From NCBI GenBank assembly GCA_900541245.1, contig UQIS01000002.1, forward strand, positions 41,139-105,138: a DNA stretch of 64,000 nucleotides, given 5' to 3'. Shown piece by piece: positions 34,137 through 42,938 of the stretch. The DNA is from an uncultured Collinsella sp. Lineage in GTDB: Bacteria > Actinomycetota > Coriobacteriia > Coriobacteriales > Coriobacteriaceae. Under the pieces are notes generated by a model. It saw nothing but the letters and a program-made list of their open reading frames with translations. It did not search any database and was not told the DNA's origin. The position numbers and the translations under genes were made by a program. Positions within the stretch are counted from its first letter, which is position 1. Every line of letters starts with the position of its first letter.

Positions 34137-34236
34137 GGTTTTCCAGGTGCCCGAGATCGCCGAGAAACCGTGTGACCATTGACCTAATGGGTCATGGCCG
34201 CACGGTTGAACGGCGAGGTCGGGTGCCTGGAAAAGC
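34137..34236. repeat. Long nested palindrome 6 (nanA-nanK gap)
   Basis: Arms start at 34137-34154 and 34219-34236. Inner pairings are TCGCCG with CGGCGA, AACCGTG with CACGGTT, and an apex CCAT-TGACC-TAAT-GGGTC-ATGG. The stem therefore runs nearly the full length with small bulges. The right arm ends two bases before the nanA stop codon, so it lies in the nanA-nanK spacer. Confidence 0.82.
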
Positions 34237-34237
34237 T

Positions 34238-35158
34238 TTAAAGGAGACCGTTGTCCTGGAGGACCTTCTTAATCGCCTCGACGTTCTCGCCGGTCATGGC
34301 CTTCACCGGGCGCGGCATGGTCGGGCTGTCGAAGATACCCATGAGGTTCATAGCGGTCTTGAAGGCGCCGACGCCACCGGCATAGCCCTGGACGCCCGAG
34401 GTGACATCCCAGATGTGCGAAATCTCATTGAGGCGATCCTGCTCGGCCTTGACGGTAGCCCAGTCACCAGCCTGAGCGGCCTTCCACTGACGCACGTAGC
34501 CCTCGGGCTCAACGTTGGCGAGACCCGGGACGGAACCGTCGGCGCCACCGAGGTAGGCGCCGTCGACAACAACCTCGTGGCCGGTGAGAATGCTCATCGG
34601 ATGGCCGTTCTTCTCGTTCTCCTGAACGAGGTAGCGGAACGAGATGTCATCACCCGAGGAATCCTTGACGCCAGCAAGGACGCCCTCGGCGCCGAGCTTG
34701 GCAAGGAGCTTCCAGGGGAGCTTGGTGTGAACGCAGACGGGAATGTCATAGGCGAAGATGGGCAGGTCGAGCTCCTCGTGCAGGATACGGAAGTGCTCCT
34801 CGACCTCGGTCATGCCCTGCAGGGCATAGAACGGGCAGGTGGCGACGAGGGCATCGGCGCCCAGCTCCTGGGCGACCTTGCCGTGCTCGATCATGCGCTC
34901 GGTCTCGGTATCGATGATGCCGACCAGAACAGGCACACGGTGGTCGACGATACGAACGGCCTCGGCGATAATCTGGCGACGGCGCTCGTCGGTGGAGAAG
35001 ACGACCTCGCCCGAGGATCCCAAGAAGAACAGGCCATCGACGCCGGCATCGATCATGCGGTTGATGCTGCGCTCAAAGGAGGCAACGTCGAGCTGGTGAT
35101 CTTCGGTATCGGGAACAACGACGGGAGGGATAACGCCGGTGAATTTCTGAGTTGCCAC
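34238..35158 (-). CDS. nanA: N-acetylneuraminate lyase (DapA/NanA family)
   Basis: NanA splits N-acetylneuraminate into N-acetylmannosamine and pyruvate. The 306-residue TIM-barrel protein has the Schiff-base lysine K165 (AGVKDSSGDD), Y137 (FAYDIPV) and the carboxylate loop GSSGE at 47-51. K165 and Y137 match the numbering of E. coli NanA. Dihydrodipicolinate synthase and other aldolases share this fold, so the lyase call leans on nanK and nanE. The GTG start at 35158 is chosen because AAGGAG lies six bases upstream. Confidence 0.82.
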   Translation of the reverse strand: MATQKFTGVIPPVVVPDTEDHQLDVASFERSINRMIDAGVDGLFFLGSSGEVVFSTDERRRQIIAEAVRIVDHRVPVLVGIIDTETERMIEHGKVAQELGADALVATCPFYALQGMTEVEEHFRILHEELDLPIFAYDIPVCVHTKLPWKLLAKLGAEGVLAGVKDSSGDDISFRYLVQENEKNGHPMSILTGHEVVVDGAYLGGADGSVPGLANVEPEGYVRQWKAAQAGDWATVKAEQDRLNEISHIWDVTSGVQGYAGGVGAFKTAMNLMGIFDSPTMPRPVKAMTGENVEAIKKVLQDNGLL

Positions 35159-35226
35159 AAGAATCTCCTTAGTTGTCTGGCGGGCGGCCCTATGCCACCC
35201 ACTCTTGTTGGCAGTGTCCAGGCCGT

Positions 35227-36078
35227 CTAGGCCAAAGAACACGAGTAGAACGTTTGGTTAAAAAAGTCGACGACTTCGTTTTCGAACGCATTGATGCGCT
35301 CGTGAGCGTATTTTGCATAGATGATATGCCTCCGGTCACACTCAAGACCGTTGAATACGGCAAACTGATCCTTGGGATCGCTCACGGTATCCATAAGCGA
35401 TGTGCCCATGAGCACCGATCCGCGCACCCGAGACGACAGCGCCTCGAGGCCGCCAGGAAGCGGATTGGCAACCGCCGTGCAGGCGAGGCCCCGCTCGTCC
35501 AGAGCAGAAACCGCCAGCGCGACTCCGCCGCCAAGGCCCTCGCCCCATGCAAAGATGCGGTCGGGGTCCATGCCATCAAGAGTGCGCGCCACCTTCGCCA
35601 GCGCGCAACCCCAACGGACGCGCTCGACAAAAGCGGGCGAAGCAATCCCCCGCCGCAGGTCGTCCGCACCAGCAACATCGTCATCCAGCGCGAGGACGGC
35701 ATACCCCATGGCGGCAAATCTCGTCATGTGATGCCAGCCGCGCACAGGCCGATCGATGTCGTGGAACATCAGGCACAACGGCACGCGCTCAGATACTCGG
35801 GCACGACCGACAGGCTCGATCAAACGAGCGTGAATCGCATCGTCACCGAGCTCAAAGGAGACCTCCGAGTAACGGGCGCAGGGGTTAACAAAGTCAATCG
35901 CCGTAATGGCCAGGCCTTGAATCTCAAGATTCGAAGCGCATGTCTCTAAATCAGAAACATCTGCTTGGACATCACCGCGCCAGTCCCGATATTCTGCAAG
36001 CCTTGACGAAACCGTTCCAGGAATTCCCACGAGCCCGGGGACAATCAGCTCGTCAACATTGCTCTCGCACTTAGACAT
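35227..36078 (-). CDS. Acetyl esterase-like (AXE1-type) protein lacking the catalytic serine
   Basis: The 283-residue protein has the alpha/beta-hydrolase fold of the acetyl xylan esterase/cephalosporin-C deacetylase family and is a diverged paralog of the upstream gene. The nucleophile elbow of the paralog, NGASQGGG, reads WGEGLGGG here: the serine position is G181 and the following glutamine is L182. The other triad positions remain, D230 in SLMDTVSDP and H259 in YAHERI. It is probably inactive as an esterase, perhaps a binding or heteromer partner. The start overlaps the end of the active paralog by eight bases, with GGGAGGGGAGG before the ATG. Confidence 0.8.
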   Translation of the reverse strand: MSKCESNVDELIVPGLVGIPGTVSSRLAEYRDWRGDVQADVSDLETCASNLEIQGLAITAIDFVNPCARYSEVSFELGDDAIHARLIEPVGRARVSERVPLCLMFHDIDRPVRGWHHMTRFAAMGYAVLALDDDVAGADDLRRGIASPAFVERVRWGCALAKVARTLDGMDPDRIFAWGEGLGGGVALAVSALDERGLACTAVANPLPGGLEALSSRVRGSVLMGTSLMDTVSDPKDQFAVFNGLECDRRHIIYAKYAHERINAFENEVVDFFNQTFYSCSLA

Positions 36079-37048
36079 GAGCCTCCCCTCCCTTGCAGAA
36101 AAACGGAATGATCAAATCGTCAAAATCCTGAATCTCCTCGTGGCCAAAGCCTTCGAAGAACTCATGACGCTTTTCACAGGTCAGGTTGTTATAGACCGCA
36201 AACTGCGTCGCTGGCGGACAGACGATATCGGCCGTGCCGGTGCCAAACAGCACGGGGCATTTGACCATAGGGGCAAAGTTCTTGGAATCGAAGTACGCCA
36301 GCTTGGCATAGGCTTCGTCAATACGAGTCGAGTCCTCGTCAAACCAGCGAGACCAATAGCGCAGGCCCTCGTAGGCAATGTCGTCGGCATCCAAATCCCA
36401 GACCAGGCGGAAATCTGACAGGAAGGGATAGAGGATGGCGGCACGATTGATAAGCTCGCTGTTAAGCGCACAGGTCGCAATGCCCAAACCGCCGCCCTGC
36501 GACGCGCCGTTCACAAACACACGCGCAAGATCGATGCCCTCGAGCTCGCGAACGATGCGGCACAGGATGCGAATATCTTGGTGCAAGCGGACATAGTAGA
36601 GGTTGGCCGGGTCGCCGTCGATACCGGCGACGATATGACCGGCAACCGTTGTGCCCTCAAATCCACCAATGTCCTCGGAGGGACCTCCTTGGCCGGGGCA
36701 GTCGAGGGCGATGAGTGCCATGCCCATGCCCGCAAACGACGCCTGCTCAAACCAGCTGCGGCTTGCACCCGGATACCCATGGAACTGAAGTACCAATGGC
36801 ACGGGCTCGTCCGAGACGGGTTTAAGGTACTTGGCATGCAGGCGCGCGCCACACATGCCGGTATACCAGAGGTCGAAAAGCTGGCAGGTCGCGGCATCGG
36901 TGACCGATGCCGCTTCGATCGCATAGTCAAGCCCGACGGCGTCGGCCTCGGCCATGCGATCCTTCCAAAAGAGATCGTAATCTGATGGACGGGGCATGGC
37001 GCCTCGATATTCACCAAATTGATGTTGTAGCTCCTGAGCACTTGGCAT
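36071..37048 (-). CDS. Acetyl esterase, AXE1/cephalosporin-C deacetylase family
   Basis: The 325-residue cytoplasmic esterase removes acetyl groups from sugars. The triad is S183 (NGASQGGG), D274 (GTADIVCPP) and H303 (GFGHEEI). The oxyanion region LQFHGYPGASRSW and ALDCPGQGG are typical. Family members act on acetylated xylo-oligosaccharides and related sugars. In this setting the natural substrate could be O-acetylated sialic acid, which is inference. The ATG at 37048 is chosen; a TTG five codons upstream is possible, and neither has an ideal ribosome-binding site. Confidence 0.86.
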   Translation of the reverse strand: MPSAQELQHQFGEYRGAMPRPSDYDLFWKDRMAEADAVGLDYAIEAASVTDAATCQLFDLWYTGMCGARLHAKYLKPVSDEPVPLVLQFHGYPGASRSWFEQASFAGMGMALIALDCPGQGGPSEDIGGFEGTTVAGHIVAGIDGDPANLYYVRLHQDIRILCRIVRELEGIDLARVFVNGASQGGGLGIATCALNSELINRAAILYPFLSDFRLVWDLDADDIAYEGLRYWSRWFDEDSTRIDEAYAKLAYFDSKNFAPMVKCPVLFGTGTADIVCPPATQFAVYNNLTCEKRHEFFEGFGHEEIQDFDDLIIPFFCKGGEAHV

Positions 37049-37085
37049 GGCTCGTGAACCCAACCTTTCGAAATCGCAACGGAGG

Positions 37086-37111
37086 TGCGCCCGGCATGGT
37101 AACCGGGCGCA
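37086..37111. repeat. Hairpin between the ATPase and esterase genes
   Basis: A perfect 9-bp stem (37086-37094 with 37103-37111, 8-nt loop) occupies the 80-base gap. No T-run follows, so it is more likely an RNA processing or stability element than a terminator. Confidence 0.6.
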
Positions 37112-37128
37112 CGGGAGGGAAAGCGAGG

Positions 37129-37956
37129 CTACTCGCCGAGCTGGGGATGCAGCAGCGACGGCGCAGCGCCGAGCAGCATCTTGGTGTAGGGGTCCTGGGG
37201 GTGCTGGAAGACCTGCTTGGCCTCGCCCTGCTCGACGATCTTGCCGCCATTCATAACGATGATGTCGTCAGAGATATAGCGGACCGTCTGGATGTCATGG
37301 CTGATGAACACCATGGCCAGGCCGAGCTCCTTCTTAAGGTCGGTCAGCAGGTTCAGAATCTGCGCGCGGACCGAAACGTCCAGAGCCGAGGTGGGCTCGT
37401 CGGCGATGATGGCATCGGGGTTCAGCGACAGGGCACGGGCAATTGCGACGCGCTGACGCTGGCCGCCCGAAAGCTGGCCGGGAAGAACCTCGGCAGCGGA
37501 GCTGGGCAGACCGGTGAGCTCCAAGAGTTCCTTGACGCGCTTCTCCTGCTCGGCCTCGGTACCCAGGTTGTGGACGCGCATGGGGTCGAGCAGCTGCTCG
37601 CGAACGACCATGCGGGGGTTGAGCGCCGTGGCCGGGTTCTGGAACACGACCGAGATGACGCGACCCATGTGGCGACGGTCCTCGGCGGTACGTTTGGTAA
37701 CGTCCTTGCCCTTAAAGTAGACCTTGCCGCTCGTGGGGGCCTGCAGGCCGCACATGACGTTAGCGGTGGTGGACTTACCGCAACCGGACTCGCCGACGAT
37801 GCCAATCGTCTGACCGGGCATGAGCTTAATCGTTACACCCTGGACGGCGTGAACCAGGTTGGGGTGCAGAATCGAGCCGGTACGGGTCCTAAAGGTGACG
37901 TGGACGTCATCAAGGAAGATGATCGGCTCGACGCCGTTTACTGCGGTCTCGCTCAT
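37129..37956 (-). CDS. ABC importer ATP-binding protein (OppF-like, short form)
   Basis: A 275-residue ATPase with Walker A GESGCGKST, signature LSGGQRQRV and Walker B AIIADEP. It ends at PYTKMLLGAAPSLLHPQLGE, without the cysteine-containing C-terminal extension of OppF. It abuts the permease-ATPase fusion gene: the fusion stop ends at 37957 and this start is at 37956. Presumably it forms the ATPase heterodimer with the fused domain. Confidence 0.9.
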   Translation of the reverse strand: MSETAVNGVEPIIFLDDVHVTFRTRTGSILHPNLVHAVQGVTIKLMPGQTIGIVGESGCGKSTTANVMCGLQAPTSGKVYFKGKDVTKRTAEDRRHMGRVISVVFQNPATALNPRMVVREQLLDPMRVHNLGTEAEQEKRVKELLELTGLPSSAAEVLPGQLSGGQRQRVAIARALSLNPDAIIADEPTSALDVSVRAQILNLLTDLKKELGLAMVFISHDIQTVRYISDDIIVMNGGKIVEQGEAKQVFQHPQDPYTKMLLGAAPSLLHPQLGE

Positions 37957-39972
37957 CTACATCACCTCCGCGTGAGGGGTCAAACCATTTGCCTTGAGCA
38001 CCTCGTCGGGGAGCTCGGAATAGAAGTGCTCGGTGCCGGGCACGCGCTTGAAGACCGGACGGGTGTCCAGGCCAATACGCGGGTGGCTCGAGCGGGGCGC
38101 GAAGCGATCGCCCTTGGGGAAATCGCGCGGGCTCGGAACGGCGCCGGGCACCTGGTGCAGGCGGCCCGAACCGCTCTCGATGGACAGAACGGAACCCAGA
38201 AGACCGCGGGTGTACTCGTGGATCGGGTTAGTGAGCAGCTCCTTGGTGGGTGCCTGCTCGATAACTTGACCGGCGTACATAACCGTGATGTTATGGGCGA
38301 CCTCGGCGACCAGCGCCAGGTCGTGCGAAACGAAGATCATGGCAAAGCCGAGCTTGGCCTGAAGATCGTTGAGCAGCTTGATGACCTGCTTCTGGACGGT
38401 AACGTCCAGAGCGGTCGTGGGCTCGTCGCAGATGACCAGCTTGGGGTCGCGGGTAAGGGCCATAGCGATCAGGACACGCTGACGCTGTCCACCGGAAAGC
38501 TCGTGCGGATAGCTCTCGAGCGTGCGCTTGGGATCGAGGCCCACAAGCTCCAGGAGCTCCTCGGCGCTGCGGGTGCCGCCGCGCTTGGTGAGCTGCTTCA
38601 TCTGGGCAGAGATGAGCATAGAGGGGTTGAGCGAAGATAGGGCGTCCTGGTAGACCATGGCGATATCGGTACCGCGCAGGCCGAACCACTCCTTCTTGCT
38701 CATCTTGAGCAGGTCGCGGCCCTCCCAGAGAACCTCGCCGGAAAGATGCTCGTCATCGTCGGTCAGGCCCATGATGGCCAGCGTGGTGATGGACTTACCG
38801 CAGCCGGACTCGCCTACCAGGCCCATAGTCTGGCCGGGACGGACGTCAAAGTTAACGTGGTCGACGACGTTGATATCACCGTGGTGCTCAAACTGGATGC
38901 AGAAATCGCGGACCGAAAGGATCGGCTCAACGGACTCATCGGGCACATGGCGATCATCACGCTTGAGCTCGACATCGCGCAGGGCGCCAAGGCGAGCGGA
39001 GAGGGACTGAGCCTGCTCCTTGTAGGCACGAACGGGGTCGGAAACCAGCAGGTCGGCCTCGCGGCGCTTGGAGGAATCGGTCGGATCCAGGGCGGCGGAG
39101 GGAGCAGCGGCCATGGCGTCGGTAATGCCCTCGGAAAGGATGTTGAGCGCCAGGCAGGTGATCATGATGGCCAGGCCCGGGAACAGCGCCTGCCACCAAC
39201 GGCCGGCGAGCACGCCGCCGCGGGCGTCGGCGAGGATGTTGCCCCAGGTAGCGGTGGGCTCCTGGATACCAGCGCCGATGAAGGTCAGCGAGGCCTCGAA
39301 GATGATGGCGTCGGCGACCAGCGTAACGGTGAAGACCATGATCGGGGCAATGCAGTTACGCAGAACATGCTTGATCAAAATCCACGGAGCCTTGGCGCCG
39401 GAAACGATGACCGCGCGGACATAGTCCTCGCCGTACTCGGACACGATGTTGGCGCGCACGATACGGGCAATCTGCGGAGTGTACATAAAGCCGATGGCGA
39501 AGATGATCGACGGCACGGAGTTGCCCAGGATGGAGACGAAGACGGCAGCGAGGGCGATGCCCGGGATGGACATGATGATGTCCAGGATACGCATGATCGT
39601 CTCGGAGACAGCCTTGCGCGAAACCGCTGCAAGGGCGCCCACGACCGAGCCGCAGACCAGAGCCATGGCAGTGGCGCCAAAGCCGATAATCAGCGAGTAA
39701 CGACCACCGTAGAGCATACGCGACAGAATGTCGCGACCCTTATCGTCGGTACCGAAGATAAATCCGTTGCCGGGAGCCTGGCGAGCCGTAAAGATCTCGA
39801 CCGGGCTATAGGGGGCAAGAAGGGGCGCCAGAATCGCAGTCAGGGCGACCAGCACCAGCACGACGGCGGCAATCTTAGAAGACAGCGTCATCTTCTTCCA
39901 GCCACCGAGCTTGAGCCCCTTGGAAGCAGCCTTCTCGAGCTGCTCGGTTTGCTTCTCTCGAATCTTTACCAT
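37957..39972 (-). CDS. Fused ABC importer permease (DppC-like) and ATPase (DppD-like)
   Basis: The 671-residue protein joins two importer subunits. Residues about 25-290 are a DppC-type permease (FGTDDKGRDILSRMLYGGR, EAA loop around VSGAKAPWILIKHVLRN). A linker of about 65 charged residues follows. Residues about 350-600 are a DppD-type ATPase with GESGCGKS, LSGGQRQRV and LVICDEP. A C-terminal tail keeps SPRDFPKGDRFAPRS but lacks the cysteines. Fused permease-ATPase subunits are known in sialic acid importers of the peptide family (Sat-type), which fits the nan genes nearby. Confidence 0.92.
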   Translation of the reverse strand: MVKIREKQTEQLEKAASKGLKLGGWKKMTLSSKIAAVVLVLVALTAILAPLLAPYSPVEIFTARQAPGNGFIFGTDDKGRDILSRMLYGGRYSLIIGFGATAMALVCGSVVGALAAVSRKAVSETIMRILDIIMSIPGIALAAVFVSILGNSVPSIIFAIGFMYTPQIARIVRANIVSEYGEDYVRAVIVSGAKAPWILIKHVLRNCIAPIMVFTVTLVADAIIFEASLTFIGAGIQEPTATWGNILADARGGVLAGRWWQALFPGLAIMITCLALNILSEGITDAMAAAPSAALDPTDSSKRREADLLVSDPVRAYKEQAQSLSARLGALRDVELKRDDRHVPDESVEPILSVRDFCIQFEHHGDINVVDHVNFDVRPGQTMGLVGESGCGKSITTLAIMGLTDDDEHLSGEVLWEGRDLLKMSKKEWFGLRGTDIAMVYQDALSSLNPSMLISAQMKQLTKRGGTRSAEELLELVGLDPKRTLESYPHELSGGQRQRVLIAMALTRDPKLVICDEPTTALDVTVQKQVIKLLNDLQAKLGFAMIFVSHDLALVAEVAHNITVMYAGQVIEQAPTKELLTNPIHEYTRGLLGSVLSIESGSGRLHQVPGAVPSPRDFPKGDRFAPRSSHPRIGLDTRPVFKRVPGTEHFYSELPDEVLKANGLTPHAEVM

Positions 39973-39975
39973 AAT

Positions 39976-40932
39976 CTACACCGTCCTGATGCGCGGGTTG
40001 ATGAGCAGGTAGAGCATGTCAACCACGATGTTGATGATGATGAAGGCAAGAGCAACGACGATAACGACGCCCTGAACCAGGTTCGCCTCGTTGCCCTGAA
40101 CGCCCTGCAGAATCGCGGTGCCCATGCCGGGGAGGTTGAAGATAACCTCGATGACGACGGCACCGCCCATGAGGTAACCGATCTTAAGACCGAGGGTGGT
40201 GACCGGGGTGATCAGCGCATTGCGAAGAACGTTGATGCCGACGACGACCTTCTCGGGAACGCCGGCGCCACGAGCCATACGGACATAGTCCTTGTCGAGC
40301 TCCTCGACCATGGCGGTACGCACGATACGAGTCATCTGGCCCGTCAGCGGAAATGCCAAGGCGATAGCGGGCATGATCATACGCCCCAGATAGCCAACCG
40401 GATTCGTGGTGAAGTGAGGCAGAGCACCAGATGCCGGGAGCACCTTAAGGTAGGAAGAGAACAGCAGGATCAACAGAACGGCAAGCCAGAACGACGGGGT
40501 TGCCAAGCCGGCGATGGAAAAGACGCGGATCACTTGGTCCGGCCATTTGTCGCGATACAGTGCCGCGATGACGCCGAGCAAAAACGAAACGACCGCACCG
40601 ATGGCAAGACCGATGAAGGTCAGCTGCATCGTGACGGGCAGGGCCGTGGAGATGCGCTTGGCAACGGAGTTGCGAGCAGCACCATAGGTGCCCATGTCGC
40701 CATGGATCAAATCGCCCATATAGCGCACGTAGCGCACGGGCCAGGGGTCGTCCAGACCATACTTCTCATGGTACTCGGCAACCGCCTCGGGCGAGGCACC
40801 GTCACCCAACGCCGTGTAGGCGGGGTCGGTCTTGGAGAACGACATAAGGAAGAACACCAGGACGGTGACGCCCAATGCCATGATCGGCAGCGCCACAAGA
40901 CGCCTTCCAATCAAACGTAGCAAGTTGTTCAC
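39976..40932 (-). CDS. ABC importer permease (DppB-like)
   Basis: A 318-residue permease of the peptide/nickel family with six membrane segments. It starts NNLLRLIGRRLVALPIMALG, and the EAA loop is in MARGAGVPEKVVVGINVLRN. The GTG start at 40932 is chosen because GGGGAGA sits about six bases upstream; ten more codons are open beyond it. It is three bases before the fused permease-ATPase gene and follows the receptor gene after a hairpin. Confidence 0.92.
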   Translation of the reverse strand: MNNLLRLIGRRLVALPIMALGVTVLVFFLMSFSKTDPAYTALGDGASPEAVAEYHEKYGLDDPWPVRYVRYMGDLIHGDMGTYGAARNSVAKRISTALPVTMQLTFIGLAIGAVVSFLLGVIAALYRDKWPDQVIRVFSIAGLATPSFWLAVLLILLFSSYLKVLPASGALPHFTTNPVGYLGRMIMPAIALAFPLTGQMTRIVRTAMVEELDKDYVRMARGAGVPEKVVVGINVLRNALITPVTTLGLKIGYLMGGAVVIEVIFNLPGMGTAILQGVQGNEANLVQGVVIVVALAFIIINIVVDMLYLLINPRIRTV

Positions 40933-40989
40933 GTTCTCTCCCCTTTCTTTTGTCGGTAGGACCAACTGGTATATGAGTACGGATACTCA

Positions 40990-41027
40990 TTACAAGACCC
41001 GAGCGACATCGTTGCCGCCCGGGTCTT
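40990..41027 (-). terminator. Hairpin after the receptor gene
   Basis: An 8-bp stem AAGACCCG/CGGGTCTT (40994-41001 with 41020-41027) lies between the receptor and permease genes, followed by TTGTAATG on the minus strand. It may attenuate transcription, as at oppA-oppB. Confidence 0.6.
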
Positions 41028-41089
41028 TGTTTCAACTATGAGGATACGGTCCCAACGACCGACATCCTGCATACAGACTCAAGCGAGTC

Positions 41090-42703
41090 TTACGCCTTGA
41101 CGGTCGCAACGCCCCTGAAGGACATGCTCGTCGTGCCGATGCCCTTGAAGCCATCAAGTGCCTCGCCGTTGGGTGCAGTGGACGGATCGTCCCAGGAAGC
41201 GGAGACGGTCTTGACGTGGACAACGGGGTACAGAACGGCGTTGTCGGCAATGATGTCGAAGCACTCGTTCCACTTCTTCTGCTGCTCGTCGCCCTCGGCG
41301 GCAAGAGCCTCGTCCATGAGACCGTGGAGCTTCTGCCACTCAGCGGACTCCTTCCACGGGCAACGGGTCTGCATCCAGACGTTGTCGCCGTACCACCAGT
41401 TGAGCAGCAGGTCGGGGTCGGCGCCGAAGCAGGAAGGATCGCCAGGGGCAAGGAGGATATCGTAGGCCTCGCCGCCGTCGATGGCAGCGTAGGTAGCCGG
41501 CGAGGTATCGGTCTGGATGGTCACATCGAAGCCGAGAGCGTCGAGGTCGTTCTTGACCTGGGCGGCCATGCCCTTAATCTGCTCGTTGTCGGTGGTGCGC
41601 AGGGTGATGGCACCCGGGGTGATGCCAGACTCCTCGATGAGCTTCTTAGCCTTCTTGGCGTCGGTCTTGTACACCGTGGAAGCCTCATGATAGTTGGTGA
41701 AGCTCTTGGGCAGGTAGCAGCTGGCAGCGGTGGCAAGGCCGGCGAAGGTGTTGCTGACCATCTTCTCGGTGTCGAGCGCATACATGACAGCCTGACGGAC
41801 CTTGACGTTGTTCCAAGGCTCCTTGGCGACGTTGAACATGATGAAGCGGGTGCCGAAACCCTGAACGTTATCGATCTTGCAGCCAGCGCTCTCGAGCTGG
41901 TCGACGGCGTCAGCGGTAACGAGCTCCATAACGAGCGTAGAGCCCTCCTGCTGAGCGGTAACGCGAGCGGTGGGGTCGGTCAGGATGCTGTACTGGATCT
42001 TCTTATCCTCGGCAGCATACTCACCGTTGTACTCGGGGTTGGGAACCAGGGTGATCTCGGTATCGGAGATAGAGTCGTACATCCAGGGACCGGAGCCGAT
42101 CGGCTGCTTGGCGCGATCCTCCTCGGTCTGGGTGGCCGGGGTAACGCGGACGATGGCCAGACGATCCTTGAGCAGGGAGAAGTTGGGGACCTTGGTCTTG
42201 ACCGTCACGGTGCTGGCGTCCTTGGCCTCGATGGACTCGAAGGGCTGGAAGAACGGAGCATAGGTAGCGGAAGCGGCGCATGCGGTGTAGGAGGCAACGA
42301 CATCGTCAGCGGTGACCTCGGTGCCATCGGAGAACTTGGCGCCCTTGCGGATGGTGACCTCGAAAGTGGTATCGTCCACAGACTTGGGATCGTCGGTGGC
42401 GAGCTCGTTGAAGGTGCTGTAGTCGTGGTAATCGATGCCGTAGAGGCCCTCGACGACGTGCCAGTTAGCACCCAGGCCCACAGCGGAGCCGGTGCTGGCG
42501 GGATCGAAGCTGGACGGAGCGTAAGCGGAACCAGCGGTGATCACGCCGCCGCCACGGTTAGCGGAATCGGTGGAACCGGAAGCGGAACCCTCGTCGCTAG
42601 AGCTGCCGCCGCAGCCGGTGAGACCAAGCCCTGCGACAGCGGCGACGCTGCCGGTGAGGCCGAGGAACGAACGCCTGGACATACCCTTGTTGATGATGGC
42701 CAT
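41090..42703 (-). CDS. ABC importer substrate-binding lipoprotein (SBP family 5), likely sialic acid receptor
   Basis: The 537-residue receptor has a twin-arginine lipoprotein signal: SRRSFLGLTGSVAAVAGL followed by lipobox LTGC and a G/S-rich linker. The body is a peptide-type (DppA) binding protein with GSGPWMYDSI and the family's VRQAVMYALDTEKM. Peptide-family receptors that bind sialic acid exist (SatA of Haemophilus ducreyi), and the downstream nan genes suggest that ligand; a peptide ligand remains possible. The ATG at 42703 is preceded by GGAG. It is the first gene of the locus. Confidence 0.85.
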   Translation of the reverse strand: MAIINKGMSRRSFLGLTGSVAAVAGLGLTGCGGSSSDEGSASGSTDSANRGGGVITAGSAYAPSSFDPASTGSAVGLGANWHVVEGLYGIDYHDYSTFNELATDDPKSVDDTTFEVTIRKGAKFSDGTEVTADDVVASYTACAASATYAPFFQPFESIEAKDASTVTVKTKVPNFSLLKDRLAIVRVTPATQTEEDRAKQPIGSGPWMYDSISDTEITLVPNPEYNGEYAAEDKKIQYSILTDPTARVTAQQEGSTLVMELVTADAVDQLESAGCKIDNVQGFGTRFIMFNVAKEPWNNVKVRQAVMYALDTEKMVSNTFAGLATAASCYLPKSFTNYHEASTVYKTDAKKAKKLIEESGITPGAITLRTTDNEQIKGMAAQVKNDLDALGFDVTIQTDTSPATYAAIDGGEAYDILLAPGDPSCFGADPDLLLNWWYGDNVWMQTRCPWKESAEWQKLHGLMDEALAAEGDEQQKKWNECFDIIADNAVLYPVVHVKTVSASWDDPSTAPNGEALDGFKGIGTTSMSFRGVATVKA

Positions 42704-42822
42704 GTCTTCTCCTATCAATAGAGAATCTTACTCGGGAGCACCTAGACTTGCCCCCGCGCAACTTGCGGACGATATATACCTTACCTACCGACGTACCCAA
42801 CTGAGGTGCCGCGCTCGGCGAC

Positions 42823-42903
42823 CGATACATACATACGCTTGAACGGTATTTACTACCGTTCACCGAATTCGTTGACAAACGATTCGCCAGACAGTATGTA
42901 TCG
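42823..42903. promoter_or_regulatory. Nested palindrome in the receptor gene leader
   Basis: A perfect 10-bp pair CGATACATAC/GTATGTATCG (42823-42832 with 42894-42903) encloses GAACGGTA-TTTAC-TACCGTTC (42841-42861). It lies between the predicted promoter at 42939-42967 and the receptor gene, so it would be in the 5' leader or act as an operator. Confidence 0.6.
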
Positions 42904-42938
42904 GCGAGGTGAGATATCAGTCTTCGTCAACCCGCAGG

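Noticed and set aside
34238..35158. Reading nanA as dihydrodipicolinate synthase
   Set aside because: The two families share the fold, but nanK and nanE are neighbours and no lysine pathway genes are near. K165 and Y137 fit NanA; the point is not fully settled.
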